A stretch of 64,000 bases of DNA from Mytilus trossulus (GCF_036588685.1 NC_086380.1:67592180-67656179), one strand, 5' to 3'; numbered from the stretch's first letter, positions 1-15,500 are shown. Program-made: numbers and translations. The notes: generated by a model from the letters alone, not told the origin.

Positions 1-589
1 ATCCAAAATCGATTTTACCTATATCCATATAGGTAAATCAATTTTTCCCAAATTAAGTTAAGAGGGGGGGGGGGGGGGGGTCAGTGAAAAAACTATGTGA
101 ATTAAGTTTTTTATCCTTCATTGAACTTTTGATGTCGTCCCTAAAGCACCACAGACACACAGTCATATAATATTAGACTGTTGTTCTATGTTTCTGGGGT
201 GTGGGTCTATGATTTTCAGTTAATAAAATTGTATCTTGGTCATGTTGGTGAAATAATAACCAAATTATAAAATTACTGTTTTACAACCTTTTATTGATGT
301 AATTTATATGGTTGACCTGTTAGTTCATGCTGTAGTTGAATTTATTTGAGTTGTTTGAGTAATTAGCACTTGTTACTAAAGTTTTTTTTTTTTTAAATTG
401 ATTACTGATAAAGAGATATAGGACTATTATTAATTGATTGATTATTGATTGATTGTTGATTGCTTTATGCAGCATCAACACAAAAAATACTATATTGGGG
501 TGATTTAGGTCTATGAATTAATATGTGTACAAAATGCACTCTAACTTACTACTTACAATGTAATTATACAATAACTTATTCTATTTCAG
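1..589. other. Intronic left edge with a 17-G run
   Basis: No exon is visible. The first coding exon begins at 590 after TATTTCAG and carries a split codon, so this is intron. It holds a short palindrome (TTTACCTATAT/ATATAGGTAAA, about 14-37), an uninterrupted run of 17 G at 64-80 and a T-run near 381-394. Confidence 0.6.
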
Positions 590-3500
590 CAACAACAAAT
601 TCACCTCCTACAAGAGATACAGATTTTAAGTTGTATCCTGTCAAACGATCAGCACCAATAGATCAGCCAGCTAAAGAGATAGAGAGATTACAAAGAGAGA
701 TGGAGGGATATTTACAACAGATACAGGTCATTGAGCAGAGAGTTCTTAGAGGTATGTAAAAAACTATCATGACTGTCAATTGACAATAAATTGCATGCCT
801 TAAACATAGAATTATCTGTATAATTTAATTATTAGCAATCTTTTCATCTATGTCACTGTGTGAATAGTTAAAAATGAAATTTATTGTTACTTGTTGATTT
901 TCCATTTTACAATATTAAAAACCAAATTATCAGCAGTTTAGTCTTTTTGAGTGAAGAAGAATATTTACTTATATTACGTGGTTTCTTTTATTATTCCCAA
1001 TCTAACAGAAGGAAATTAGCTAGAAATGGTTAAATATATTTATTATGTTTAAATGAATTGATTTGGTTTCTAACACACGTCTTTGTTTTTAAATGAAAGT
1101 TATCAATTTAAAATGATATGTCCATTAAAAAAACAACACCATGTCAAAAAAATAAAGACCAACAACAAAACACAACACATCAAACAAAAGATTATGAAAA
1201 CCCCACTAAAACAGGGGGTTAAATTATATACCTAGGAAGGGTCAGCAGTTTAAAGCTATACATACAGTAAATTTATATATACAGAAAACAGAAAAAGTAA
1301 AAATAATTCCCTCAATAGAATGTGTATCTATCATCAAGATATTAAAAAACACTGTACAATGTATAAAGAATATTTTTTTTACAGATCAAAATGTAGAATT
1401 TCTCCAGCCTTCAAAAAGTCGTAAAAAAGATGGATACTTGCCACAGGAAGAGGATGCAGTAAGAAAGAAATTACGATCAGAAGAAACAGCTACTCGTGCT
1501 GCCAGACAGATGTACGTGCTTCGTCAACAAGTTCGACAAATACAGCAGGAATTAACAAAGTCAGGCACAGATAAAACTAAACACACAAAAAAGGTGATAC
1601 AGTTTGTACTCAACAAAAACTATATTTTACTTTAAGAGGGTTACACAGTCAGCTTTCTGGATGCCCTAATCATAGAAAAACATACTGTAAATTCAGAAAT
1701 TATTGGGATGTTTTTATTATTGCGAAAAATGCTATAGGGTTATAATCGCAATTATTGAAACTCGCATTTGGAAATATTTTTTATAAATAAAAAAGGATTT
1801 TTCTCAATGTCGCAAAAAATTTAAATCAGATTTGAGTCTAAAATGACAAAAATCGCAATAATAAGTAGAATTACTTGAAACCAATGATGTAAATTTTTAA
1901 CTGTCTACATTTTTTTTTTACATAATTTGGTAGTGATATATTATATTTATTGATAGTGATATGTTAGAAAATATTTATAGATAAATTAAAAAAAATCATA
2001 AATACATAATTCTATCAGATTTTTCATTTTAATAATAATTTTTATCACTTAATTACAGAGCCAAGCCATGGCAAGACTAGCAGCAGCACATCGTTATGCA
2101 GTGAGAACTATCCAGGCATTTGTTACCAACCTACCCAACACAGATTTACACAGTGGTCTCCCCTCTTCATACCATGAGTTAGCTCTCTTGATCCGCCAGA
2201 TGTCACTACTCAGTACACAGCTAAGTAGTGATGGGAAATCAACAGTACAAGAAGACCTAGTCAAAATGCTGGACAGAGTAGATGTAAGAGAGTCATGCAT
2301 GTTTAATCAGCAATTGGCTGCTATTTTGAAACTTATAATTTATCTCCCCTTACCTTATTTTTGTCATTATTGCTCAGTTGACCAACATAAGTGTTTAGAT
2401 GGTTTTTTGTCGAGCCTGCAACTTTTGTTGCAGAAAGCTCGACATATGGAAAGTGATCCGGCGGCGGCTACGGCGGCGGCGGTGTTAGCTCACTTCTTAA
2501 AAGCTTTATATTTTAGAAGGTAGAAGACCTGGATGCTTCATACTTTGTATATAGATGGCTCATGTTACGAAGTTTCCGTCAGTCACATGTGAAATGCCCT
2601 TGACCTCATTTTCATGGTTCAGTGACCACTTGAAAAAAAAGTTCAGATTTTTTGTAATGTTGAATTCTCTCGTATTATAAGTAATAGGATAATTATATTT
2701 GGTATGTGCATACCTTGCAAGGTCCTCATGCTTGTCAGACAGTTTTCACTTGACCTCGACCTCATTTCATGGATCAGTGAACAAGGTTAAGTTTTGGTGG
2801 TCAAGTCCATATCTCAGATACTATAAGCAATAGGGCTAGTATATTCAGTGTATGGAAGCACTGTAAGTTGTACATGTCCAACTGGCAGGTGTCATCTGAC
2901 CTTTACCTCATTTTCATGGTTCAGTGGTTATAGTTAAGTTTTTGTGTTTTGGTTTGTTTTTCTCATACTTTACACAATAGATCTACTATATTTGTTGTAT
3001 GGAATGATTGTAAGGTGTACATGTCTAGCGGGCAGATGTCATCTGACCTTGACCTCATTTTCATGGTTGAGTGGTCCAAGTTAAGTTTTTGAGTTTTAGT
3101 CTTTTTATCTAATACTATATGCCATAGGTCAACTATATTTGGTGTACGGAAATATTTTATGATCTATACGTCAGTCCCGCAGGTTTTATTTGACCTCATT
3201 TTCACGGTTCATTGCTCAGTATTAAGTTTTTGTGTTTTGGTCTATTTTTCTTAAACTATAAGTAATAGGTCAACTATATTTGTTGTATGGAAGCATTGCT
3301 AGCTTTACATGTCTGCCTGGCATGGTTCGTCTGACCTTGACCTCATTTTCATGGTTCATTGGTCTTTGTTTAGCTATCTTGGTTAATGTTAAGTTTATGT
3401 GACAGTTTTTAATAAAGCTTTATACTTTGGACTTTCAACATAATATCAATGAATAGTAAAGAAGGTGAGACATTTCAGCGTGTGCACTCTTGTTTTAATT

Positions 3501-6500
3501 ATTTTTAGAAATTGATTTTTTGCTTTCATAATTTGAGAATTTATTGGACAATGCAATCCTTGGATACATGTATAAACTTCCAGAAGTATAGCAAATTGAT
3601 AGATGCTTATACTTGTATTTAGTTGCTTAGTACTAAGATGTTGTATGAGTTCAAATGAGACAATTCTTCATTGCATCACAATGTATTAAAAGTTAGCAAT
3701 TAGGGGTCAAAGAACGTCCTTCAACACAAGGCCTAATTGTTTATGTTAAACCTAGAATTTATTACCTTAAACCCCATTCTCAAAGGGAGGCTTGAACTAA
3801 AAATTATTACACAGAAAAATGGAAGCAAAATATAAGTAAAAAGTGATGAAAGATTCATGTACTTATCACTTATTAAATTACTATTCTATTTTGAAGGAAC
3901 TGAATAAAGCATGGTGTGTAGAGGTAACCAAGCCACCTGTAATTGAGACAACACAGGAAGAGGTTACCAGTAGAAGAAGGAAGTCTCCTGTATCCCGACA
4001 ACTACCTCAACCTTCCTTCAGACCAGCTCCACATAGAGGCAAGGAAAATAAACCTGTCAAAGGTAAAACAAAAATGTGGAAAAGTAATTTTATCTTTGCT
4101 GGATAATATGAGAATGAAAATTTCTATTATGTTTAGCAGCAGATTTGCTGAATGAAGGAGGTTGACTTCTCTGTTTCAAAAAATTAACAAGCTTTTTAAA
4201 CAACACTAAACAAAAAATTGTTTATAATAACAGAACTAAAAAGTGAAAAATATAAAGTGTCTGTGTCCTTTTTAATGAGATAGAAGCTATTGAAATTTAG
4301 GCAATAAATGATTTTCACCATACATTTTACAAGAAGTGGTTAGCGGGTTGGTTTAATGTTTTATGTAACTACATGGAGAGGATTCTAAATGTCTGAAAAG
4401 AGGTCAAAAACAAGTTCAGCAAGCGATCCTAAATACTGTTTTCATTCTAAACATATACAATAATGGGTACATCACAATTATCAACAGATAATTTAAGGTC
4501 AAATGTTATTGTAAATTGTCAATTTATTTGTTATAGGTGTTTTAAAGAAGCCAGCTATTAAAAGAAGTAATGTACAAAAACAACAAGGTAGGAACAGTAT
4601 TAAATTAGTGAAGTGAAAAATAACAATTGAAATAGTAAAGGCATATTTAAGATGGTACATAACACTACAGGGAGATTACTCTGTAAAAATCACATTCTTT
4701 CATAAAGGAAATATTAAGATTCTCAATGATGAAAATTAGTGTTTGTCAAACTACTATACATCCAATGAAATTTTCGGATAAAGTTTGTGGTTAACTTTTT
4801 AAAATTTTTTATATTTTTGTCAAAGGATAAAAGTAAATGTTTTGTCAAAGTTTTATGAAAATAAAACAAACCAAATTAATTTTGTCCAGGTGTTTGGTAC
4901 CACCGTAAAGCTTTATATCATAGAATTTGATGATAAAAATAATTTAAGTATAAATTCTTAGACAGAATGATGAAGTGAAAGTCTATATTTCAAGACTAGA
5001 AGAAAATGTTTCAATTCAATTGTTGTTTTGGTCTAAGGACAAAAAGAAAGTCCATAATCTGTATCAAGAGTGTGATGTCAGATAAGAAAGAACGTTGTGC
5101 CGTAGGTCAAAATCCTTGCGTTTCTTCGGCATTATATAGAGAAATTTAGATATTTTTATTGAGGAAATTATTGAATTTACTTACAAAGATTGAACAATTT
5201 TATGACAAGAAATTATATTATTTTTTTGACAAGTGTTTTTTTTGTCTGCAACTAGTCAGCGTTATGTAAATTATGTTAATTTTGGGATAAGGGAGATTAT
5301 TGGTTCTTTAAATTATTTAAACAAGTTTTAATGTGATCTCTAGAAATTTTATTTGTTTTATAAAATTAATATAAAACACAATAGAGAAATGTCAGAAATG
5401 TAAGTTTTTAATTAGAAAAAATAATATCTTACAGTTGCGTGGAATACAGGAACTCCAGAGCGGAAGGCAATGTTAAGGGCAGGTATAGAAGCCTTGATGG
5501 ATACCAGTGATGTCCAGCAGGGAAAAGCAGGAATGGCATGGAATGTACCACTGCAAGAGGAACCAGTTAGAAAACCAGCATCTAAAACAAGTCTGATATT
5601 ACCAGGAAGATTACAGGTAAACATCGTGCCTAGTTCACATTATATAATAGTGAGTGTGTGGGTTTTGAAATGACAACTAAAAGCTTAGACACTAATGGGG
5701 CCCTATTATTAAAAACTTGAAGGGCTGTTTTTTTTAAAATTTGGGTGACAAGTTGTGTACAGTTTAATTTAAAATCAGACATCAAGATTATTTTAAGATG
5801 TCATCTTAGTCAACTACTGTCAGACACTTTCTGATGAAGATTTTTTTTATGATAGCTGTATGTTGCCTTAACACAAAAATCTCCTTATAAACTGTGACTT
5901 TTCAATCTTAATATATAACACAGTATGCAAAATGATTATCAACTATTTAGATTGAGAACTACTATACTTAAAATAATTTTTATTACGCTTTTCATTTTTC
6001 TTACAATGTATGAAAAAAAAATTCACAAATTAGACCATACACAAGATTTCAAGAATGTGTCCCAAGAACAGGGATGCCCCATCCGCACTATCATTTTCTA
6101 TGTTCCATGGACTGTGAAAATTGGATAAAATGTCTAGTTTGGCATTAAAATTATAAAGATCATTTCATAGGGAACATGTTTACTAAGTTTCACGTTGATT
6201 GGACTTCAGCTTCATCAAATACTACCTAAACCAAAAACTAGAACCTGAAGCAGGACAGACGGAAAGACAGATACACAGGCCAGAAAACATAATGCCCTTA
6301 AATGGGGCATAAAAAAACCAAGAGATGTCATTATTCAATATTTTCTGTTTATGAGTGATTTCACAATCTAAACTTTTTTTCAGAATCAGCGAATTAAAGC
6401 TCAAAGGGCTGTTAAACAAGTTCAACACCATCAGCAACAGCAAAGGTCATTGGCATGGCAACCACATAAACCAACATTGTCCAAGCAGACGTCAAAGCCT

Positions 6501-9500
6501 CATTATGAATCAGACCCAGATGTACATTACAGAGACCCAACACTGTCATCAAGTTTGAAGGCTTTGGACGCTAGAGACAGATCTTTGTCACCATACAGAT
6601 GTGATAGGTCATTCTCAGCTCCACCATCTCCAAGGTAAACAAATCGTGTTATTAATGGATGCTGGTTAAATAAACAATTTTCTTGCATTTGTTACTGCAG
6701 ATTATGCAATTAAAAAAATATAGGAAAATAAAATTTTGGAAGCTGACCAGGTATAAGAGTATTTAGAATTTTAGTTAAAACTTTCCTGCAAAATATTTCT
6801 TGATGAGCCAGTCTTTATCCTTCATATATTTTGATATGAGTTGTATCCTGTAAATAGTTATTCCATTTAAAGAGAGTGTGACATATTTTTTAACCCATAT
6901 AGAGCCTATTTAATACAAAGAATAATTACCTGATGCAGTATTTAATGTAACAATAACATTTTGTTAGTTTTAAAAAGATGTGTTTCTAATGGGTGCTTTT
7001 CTTAACATTAACAGTTCAGAGAGAGGTCACAGCCCATGGATACCAAGTGGTAAACCTAAAGGTCACCAGAGAAGATCAAGGTCACAGAGTCCTTACAATT
7101 CATACAGATACTTAGATCTTGATGGCAGCGATATAGTCAAGTAAGAGTTGATTTTTCTTGACATTTTGGCATATCCAAGAAATAGAAGGCCCAAATTTTT
7201 TTAATTTTTTTAACAATCCATCCAAAACTGATATTCATGAAAATAAATGGACCCACAGTGCATAAATGCAAATCAGAGTCTAGAATTGAAATTTTGATGT
7301 GCAGTGACCTTACCAAATTTCTCAGTTCAATCATAGAATGATTAATTGGGTTCAAGCACAAAAATACAGAGTAAAAAAAAATAGTTGTTTACAAAGTGCA
7401 CAAGAAAAACATGTTATTAATTAAGCATTTTTAGTTGTTTCTACAACTAGAAAACTCACATAATATCTTTTCAAATTGAAATGTAGTTGTAATTTGTTTT
7501 TTAGTTTTTATATTTCATATTATATTCATATTTCAGGTCACTTTACCAAGGAGGTCATGTAAGTTACATAGACTTTTGTGATTCAAAAAATAAAAATAAA
7601 AATTTGCATGAAAGGAAATGCAATGCATACAATAATGCAACCACAATCCAACAACACAAAACACATTTATAATACAATATTGTCTTTAACAAATGGGACA
7701 AGTGTCAAATCAGATTAAAATTCAGATCCTCGCTTTAGCTTCACAGATCTGATATTACTATATTGTACTTTCTGTTCTGGTAATAATTACATAAGACTAT
7801 GAAAATTCAGCCTCCAACTGATTGAAAGTGTGCATCATTTTGACAAAACAGGAGGATCATATTCCTTTTCATTCATTTTAGAAATAAATGATAGAAATTT
7901 GTTCTAATTAATATATTATGCATTGTCAGCTATATTTGTAAAGAAATATTCACAACAGCCAAAGTATCATATTATATCAAAATGCTGTTTTAATTTTAAA
8001 TATTTCTCAAACACAAAATCCGGACAATGAATTTAATAAAACATTATCATGATTATCAACAAGATAAACTTGTATATTTAAAATACTGTAAAACATTGTA
8101 TAAATTACATTTTTAAAGTAACTAAAAAGACAGAACATTATGAATTTTAAATTTAAAAAAAAAGTTTAAATTTAAGCTTTATAAATTTCTGTATATTGGT
8201 TGGCTTTCTTTGTTTATGTGCCAATGTTTTAAACTGACTAAGAGGTATTCGAATATTTTTTCTATGTAAAAACAAGTTGAATTGCTGTAAATAACAATGT
8301 TGAAAATGTTATTTGTAATAACATACCTGCAAACTGTCAATAATAATGGGGGATTTCCCCCATGAAAGCTCCCAAATGGAAATTTTGAAAGAAGAATTTT
8401 GTCCATAATTTTAAACAATTTAGTTATTTTTTCAATGGCTATGAGCCTTTCAAAGTAAGGAAGAAGCCAAAATACAACATAAAAACACATTTGAAGGCGC
8501 CTTTCAAGGTTTTTAGAACTGTAACAGCCATTTTGCACGTTAAAACCCCATGGGCATTTTGAAATTTGGCAGGTATGTAATAAGATTGTGAACTTTTGAT
8601 AAACTTTAAGTTTGTTTGATGCTTGGTTACTTATAGATTCAATAATTATATTTTACAGGAAAGTAGACCAAGAACAAGAGGAGGGTCACCAGATAGGTAA
8701 AACTTTAGGGTCACCTTCACTAATAAGTCATTGTAAACAAAGGGGAAAACAATCTAATGAATTTTATTACATCTGTGTCTTTTGAGAGTTAAAATTTCTT
8801 TTCAAAAACTGTTCTAAAATAAAGGCAGTGCACAGCTAACACCAAGGTTGTTTTAGTGAAAAGATTCTTATATCAATTTAAACAAAAGGATATAATGAAA
8901 AAAGCACCTTCATATTTTTTCTTACAGGGCAAGTTTGAGCTTTTGCCATCACATGATAACTGTTGTCATCTTTCTTTGTAGTTACAAAGATTATCTCTCA
9001 TGTCTGCAATTATCAATGAAGTATATAGTTTTATTAATTTTTCCAATGACCAAGCTTTCTGACAAACATGCATGGCAGACATGGCTTACAATAGAATATA
9101 GGGGTGAAATGATAGTTATGTTTATTATCTGGAAACTGCTATAGATAGAGGGAATGTAACAGGGCTAAATTGTTACAATATTGAGATCTACATAAAATAC
9201 AAAACTATCAAACAGCTTCTTGTAGGATTTTGGCATTTTTTACATTGAAAACTTTAATAGACAGATACAAACCTTTAAGGCAAACATTAGCAATAAGACC
9301 AGATCTAATAATAAACCATAATGACAGACATTTTGAGTTATTTGGTGATTAAAGTTATTGCTCTTTAGTTAATTGTAATTTTTGCTATATATTTTGCCTT
9401 TTTTGCCTATTTTCGAACAATTTTATTTTCAGAAATCTCAGTTTATCAGAGAGAATGGTGAGAGATGCTGAGAAAAAAATACAAGCTAGACTGAAGCCAC

Positions 9501-12500
9501 TTTTACAAAAGGCAGAGGTATAAATGTTCACAAAAAGATTAGTCTTGTTATGCATATTTTATACTACTAATTCTTTTCTATATCTTCCTCCTGCTAATGA
9601 GGAGCACATCATACATTCTTGTAAATGATGGTTGTTTAAAAATGATGTCAATTCACCTTTGAATACATGCATATATAGAATCTTTTAACTGTAAAATCCA
9701 TTCATACTATCTTTTGATTTGCCAAAAATACAGTCTTTGATGAATATCTTTGTCACAAAATTTGTCACATTGTATACCTTTTCAGTGGTGGATCCAGTTG
9801 GAATCCCCCTAATTTTGAACGATCAGTGCATTTGAATATCTTAGGTTGGGAACTCCCCTTTTGAAAATGGCTTGATCTGCTCCAGCTTTTAAAAGAATGA
9901 AACCATCAAATCTCAATCCCTTGTGGGTTTTATCAAATGCATATTATAATTCATTTCCCAAGTATTAAAGATCTGAGGTGTCAGTCTTTTATGGGTAGTG
10001 TTCACAGAAAGATGGAAGGACAAAAAATATTACTATGTCCCTCTGCTTCCAAGTTTATTGGGACAATAACCAATGGGATGTTGGCTCTTTAACAATGTTA
10101 TTGCTCTAAGAATTTATAGCTGACTTGTCTAAAAAAAAAAAAAACCATATATTTTGGCCCTTGATTATAGTCTGGATTCATTATTATTCATTAGATATCA
10201 ATATTTGTGGAAATAGTGGGTACAAGGAAACCACATAAAAAATACAAATACAAATTTAAATATTCTATCTGTTAAACATTTTCTATGGGATGTCATGCAG
10301 ACTTCCACAAAACCATGAAATCATTTATTGAAATTTGTACACAAGAAAAAAATATGAATCCACAGTATGTGATTTGCTTAGGGCTTTTCCAGAATTAATT
10401 GTATTGGGGAGTCAGAAGGCTCTTTAATCAAAATTTGATGTGTGGTGGTTATATGAAGAAAAAAATTTAAAGGAAATATCCATTTAAAATTTATGCATGG
10501 TGGGGTCAAATAATTTTTATTTGTATTTTTGGAACAGCCCTTAACCCTGAATGGCTAACACATTTATTATATTGTTGAACCAACTACATATTTGGATACT
10601 GATTAACAGTAAACATTGAACAATAAACTACCATTTTAATTTATGTTATTTCAGATAATAGCTTTTCAACAAGAAGAGAAAACCAAAACAAAGAGGAGGC
10701 AAATGGCTGATAAAGCTCTAGCTAGTGTTAGTATTTTATCTGACTTATATTCTGTGTGTTACATTTCATTTACTAAATTTTCACTGAAAAAGGGAGAGTT
10801 ATCCCCACTTGCCAAATTTAGAGATAGTAGATAGCTAGGGCACATTCAGAAATTATTGGATGCAACATTTCATTTTCTAAATTTTCAAACAAAAAAGGTG
10901 TCAAATTTAGCAAAAAAAGAGGTGGAAATACAAAATTAAAAAATTATGAAAAGACAAGTCTACATAATATTACTTTAAATTCAGAAATTATTGCATGCAT
11001 TTATTATTTTGATTTTTAGAGATTGGATACAAATGTGAGATTAATTATTTAAGGAATGACTGTAATATTTTTTCTGTCTATGAAGAAATAACATAAAAAA
11101 TTTGGTGCACACTGAATAACGTGTGGGTTTTTTAAACAGTGTGCACCACATTTTTTATGTTATTTCGAATAGACAGAAAAAACATTACAGTCATTTCTTA
11201 TAATTTTATTTAAATTCCATTTTAAACCGTAGAAAACCATAGAAAACATTGATGACGTCACGGTCACATGACTTAATTATATCTATGGGCTCATAACAAA
11301 ATAACGTTAGCCAATCAGAAGATGCGTTACATCCAAAATTAAATTATTACAATTTAAGCACAATCTGAATACTGACATTAAATATCATAATGGGATTTCT
11401 TAGTATTGTGATACTAACCCAGCCACATGATCAGCATTATTAAAAACCTCCCAATAAATTCTCAATTGACAGTAAATAGAAAACTAAAGACTAAGTAACG
11501 CAAACACCACCAAAGTCAAAATATCCTATCTAAGTAAAACAAACTCTTGAAATAGGACAATGAAAAATGAATATCCACAATGTTCTTCTTGTCTCTTATA
11601 ATATTACAGGGTGTATATTTTCAAAAAGTCTGTCTACACTACAGTGATGTTTTTCATTGCTATCCATACGCTAAATTTTATATATGAATAAAAGACATTT
11701 GAGAAATTTGAATGAGATAACAACCCAACAACATACAAAATAATAGACAGGTTAATTTTTAAAGTACAAACTGTTAAAGGTGTTAAAGAATGATTACAAT
11801 ATTTGATTATAGTTTGAGGACAGTGGTGATGACTTGACCAACATGATACTGGGTGAAGTATTGGATGACACAGCCCAAGAATATCAAAGGTTAGAGAGGG
11901 ACGAACATGTCCATAGAGAGGCTGTCACCATGCAGGATAATCCAACGTTAGAAAATATATATCAGAGATTAGAACAAATGGAGGTTAGTACTTTGTTACA
12001 AAGGTCAAGAGGACTGAAAAGGAGATGTGGTATGATTGCCAGTGAGACAACTATCTACCAAAGTTTAATTGAAGTGGAGAAGAAAATCAAATATGATATA
12101 CAGCAACAACGACAACCACTGAATTAAAGTCTGCCTTGTGACAGGAACATACAGAATAGGTTGGTGTTTGACATGCTTTTTTGGTGCCAAACCTCTACTT
12201 AGCTGTGGACGGTGGTATAACAACACAACATACGAATTTATCGGACCATTGATAAAATATCACGTTGTGATTGGTTAAACGCCGTCACATGGTGACCCCC
12301 TATGAGACCGTAGGGGGTTAGTAGGTTTCATAGGGGGTTCATGACGCGTTAATGGCGAGGTCATCTATTAATGTTGTTGCGTTTCGTTGTTTATTTTTCA
12401 ACAAAACGACGCAGAAAAAGTCCAGCGTCCGATAAATTCGTTATACCGTTAACTTTTGACCCCCTACGGATTCATAGAGGGTGAATAAAATTCATAGGGG

Positions 12501-15500
12501 ACTCGGCCTCCGGCCTCACCCCCTATGGATTTTACTCACCCTCTATGGATCCGTATGGGGTCAGTAGCGAACCATATAACTTATAATGTTATCTTTTGTA
12601 GATGGAATCTCACAATATAAGAAGAAGATGGGCTACAGTACACTTTGAAGATGTTAAACCTACAACAAAAGGTTAGTTAAATTACTACTAAGACCAGATA
12701 ATTTAGATACAGAAATTTTGCAATGTTTTAATTATTTGAAAATTGTTGCAGTACATGTTTTGTTTAAATTTTGATAGCATTATTGGTTAGCAACTTTTTA
12801 AGTTTCTGTTTCAAATATCTAGCATTGATTTTGGATATCAGTAATATTCCCAATTCCGTAATGTACGATGATCTGAAGATTGGGTTCAAATCATGCACTC
12901 ATCTCAATCATATATAGTACTACTAACTTAATTTGAATCACTATTTTTTAAACAGAAAGTATGAAAATAGTGGAGATATTACACCATAAAATATTTTTGT
13001 CTGATAAAAAGGTGCCATAATAGTGCAATAGGAAGTGTTCCCATACAACAGCATTGCTCTGACAAAAAATTGTTGAGTAGAAATAAGTTTTGTAGATTCA
13101 TTATTATTCGTGGGATAACAATTTTCATGGATTTAAGGTTATAAGCTTAAGTGAACCACAAATTTCAATGTTTAATTAAGTATAATTTTCACTAAGTTTG
13201 TATGTGGACTTTTGCATAGCCACAATTAAATCAAATATCTACGATCATACATTTTTCCTTAATCCACAAAAAATTGGTTCCCATGAAAAAACTGTAAATA
13301 CAGAAATTAATGCGAGGTTTTTATTATTGCGAAAAATGCGAATTAGTTGTAAACGCAATAATTTAAACTTGCATTTTGAAATATTTTATATGAATTTAGC
13401 AGGATTTTTCTCAAGATCGTAAAAAGTCTATAAAGACAAAATCACAATATTAAATGCACTCAATAATTTCTAAATTTACAGTATTAATATACACAGTATT
13501 ATAGTTGTATAGTGGGAGTGATCTTTATACCTAGATCCAAATGAAACATATCTGTATATTTCATCAAATGATCGCATACATAGATCAGTCAGTATAAGAT
13601 ACAAATAACAATTTAAACATTAATTTATTTAAGTTCATATTTTATGAATATTAATGAACATTTTTTTTGCAGTTATCAATAATCCAATTGCACCATTTGC
13701 CATGGAAATATCTAAGTCCAAGGGACCTGTGATACAAGAAAAGCCAATGTAAGTCACAGAGATTTTCTGAAAATATTAATGATATATTGTTTGACACTAA
13801 TACCTTTTCTTTTTAATGAAAATAATAAATTTTCAATTCAGTGTTTTCAAAGTGATTTTCTTGGTTAACCTTGATCAGAATTTTTTTAATCAATTATAAA
13901 TACATGAGCTATATGAAAATAAAGAGCCAATAAAGAATAGGCCAAACCATCTAGATAGAGTTGACACCTTAGTCATGTGTTAGTTTCTAATACTTTTCAC
14001 ATTTATAAGCAGACAATTTAGAATATGTATGTGAGCAATTATGTAAGTTGCAAAGCAAGGGATATTCACAGTGCCATAAAATGAAAGTTATATTCAATAA
14101 ATTTGGTTTGTCAGAACTGGTGTATTTATCTCCCATCAAATGTACTGGTAATGTAAATGTCTACATTAAATGAGAAATTTTAGTATCAGTGATATATGAT
14201 TAAAAAAATTTAATGCCACCATACTACTGATTAGTTTAATTTAATAATTTCATAACAGTTTAATATTTTTAATTTTCACATAAGAATTTTGTTAGTCGTA
14301 ATCTCTAAGTTTTTTTTTCTCAAGAAATCCTCAAGACACATATTTTTCCAAACAGATTTATTTATTAATTTTTATTTCAGAGTATACAACAAAGATAATT
14401 CAGATGTTCCTATTATATTCACTAAAACAAAGGGACTGACATTAGTTAAAAATAGAGTCTTGGAATTGGATGATCTGATAGGGGCGGAGTCAGATAGACA
14501 AGCTCCTCCAACTTTTATATCACTTTCTGATGAGGTGATGAGAGGCATCTACAGCAGCCAGGAAGCCTTTGACAGACATTTGAAGAAGACTTCCCATCAT
14601 CCTTTAGGAAGATTTGATCCCTGGGTATTGGCTGAAGAGTAAGTCAAATTATTTATTGTATTTCCATGGATATTTTATTGGTGGTTTTGCCAAAATCTGC
14701 AGGCAAAACTATAGATAATTTATACATCGTTAGACATGTAAATTTATCCCACAAATAATAATTTCAAAATAAAAAATGCATTGTTGCAGAGGATTTGATA
14801 AAGAAAAAAAACCCAGTTGTAATTAGGTTAGATAATTACATTTTGTTAGCTTAGGTTCAACCCCACTATCATTTTCCTATTCTGATTAAAAACTAGAAAG
14901 ACATATCTGGTAGAAACAAATCATCCCTATGTTTGTTCTCAATATTTCAGAACTAACATTTATAGATTTTAGATCTGTATCAAATTTGAATCTGAAAATA
15001 AAATCTTGATTTATTTAATATTTAAAATTTAATGTAAAAAAAAAGATGTGATATGTTACCAATGAGACCAACCTTCACAAGAGATCAAATTACACAGAAC
15101 TACCATAGGTCACCATATGGCATAGTTGACTATAAAAGACCCTGAAATGACAAATGTAAAGCAATTTAAACAAGAAAACTAAATTTACAATATTTGAAAC
15201 TCAGTTTAATCTATTTGTTGATTTCATCCATGCTTTCACAAGTTCTAATTATTTGAACCAATACTTGTAGGGTGTCAAACTTAATATTAGATGAGTGTTT
15301 AAATGACATTGCTGGTGAATTGGAGGACACTAATGATGCCATTATGAACCAAGTATGTAAGGCAGAATTTATGGTCGGTAACGTTAGTCATGATGTGGAA
15401 TCTCTTCCAGAAACAAAAACAACTACGTACGAAACTGACCAGGCAAAAATTACTACTTATGAAACGGGACCAGTTTCATCTCCCAATAGACTATCTCCTG

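Noticed and set aside
2284..2523. Open-frame extension of Moonraker exon 3
   Set aside because: A good GTAAGA donor ends the exon at 2283, and the rest is the hairpin/GCG repeat; the next exon continues in phase.
11984..12127. Open-frame extension of exon 13 (CGMIASETTIYQ text)
   Set aside because: The donor GTTAGT at 11984 fits, and the extension translates a dispersed mussel repeat.
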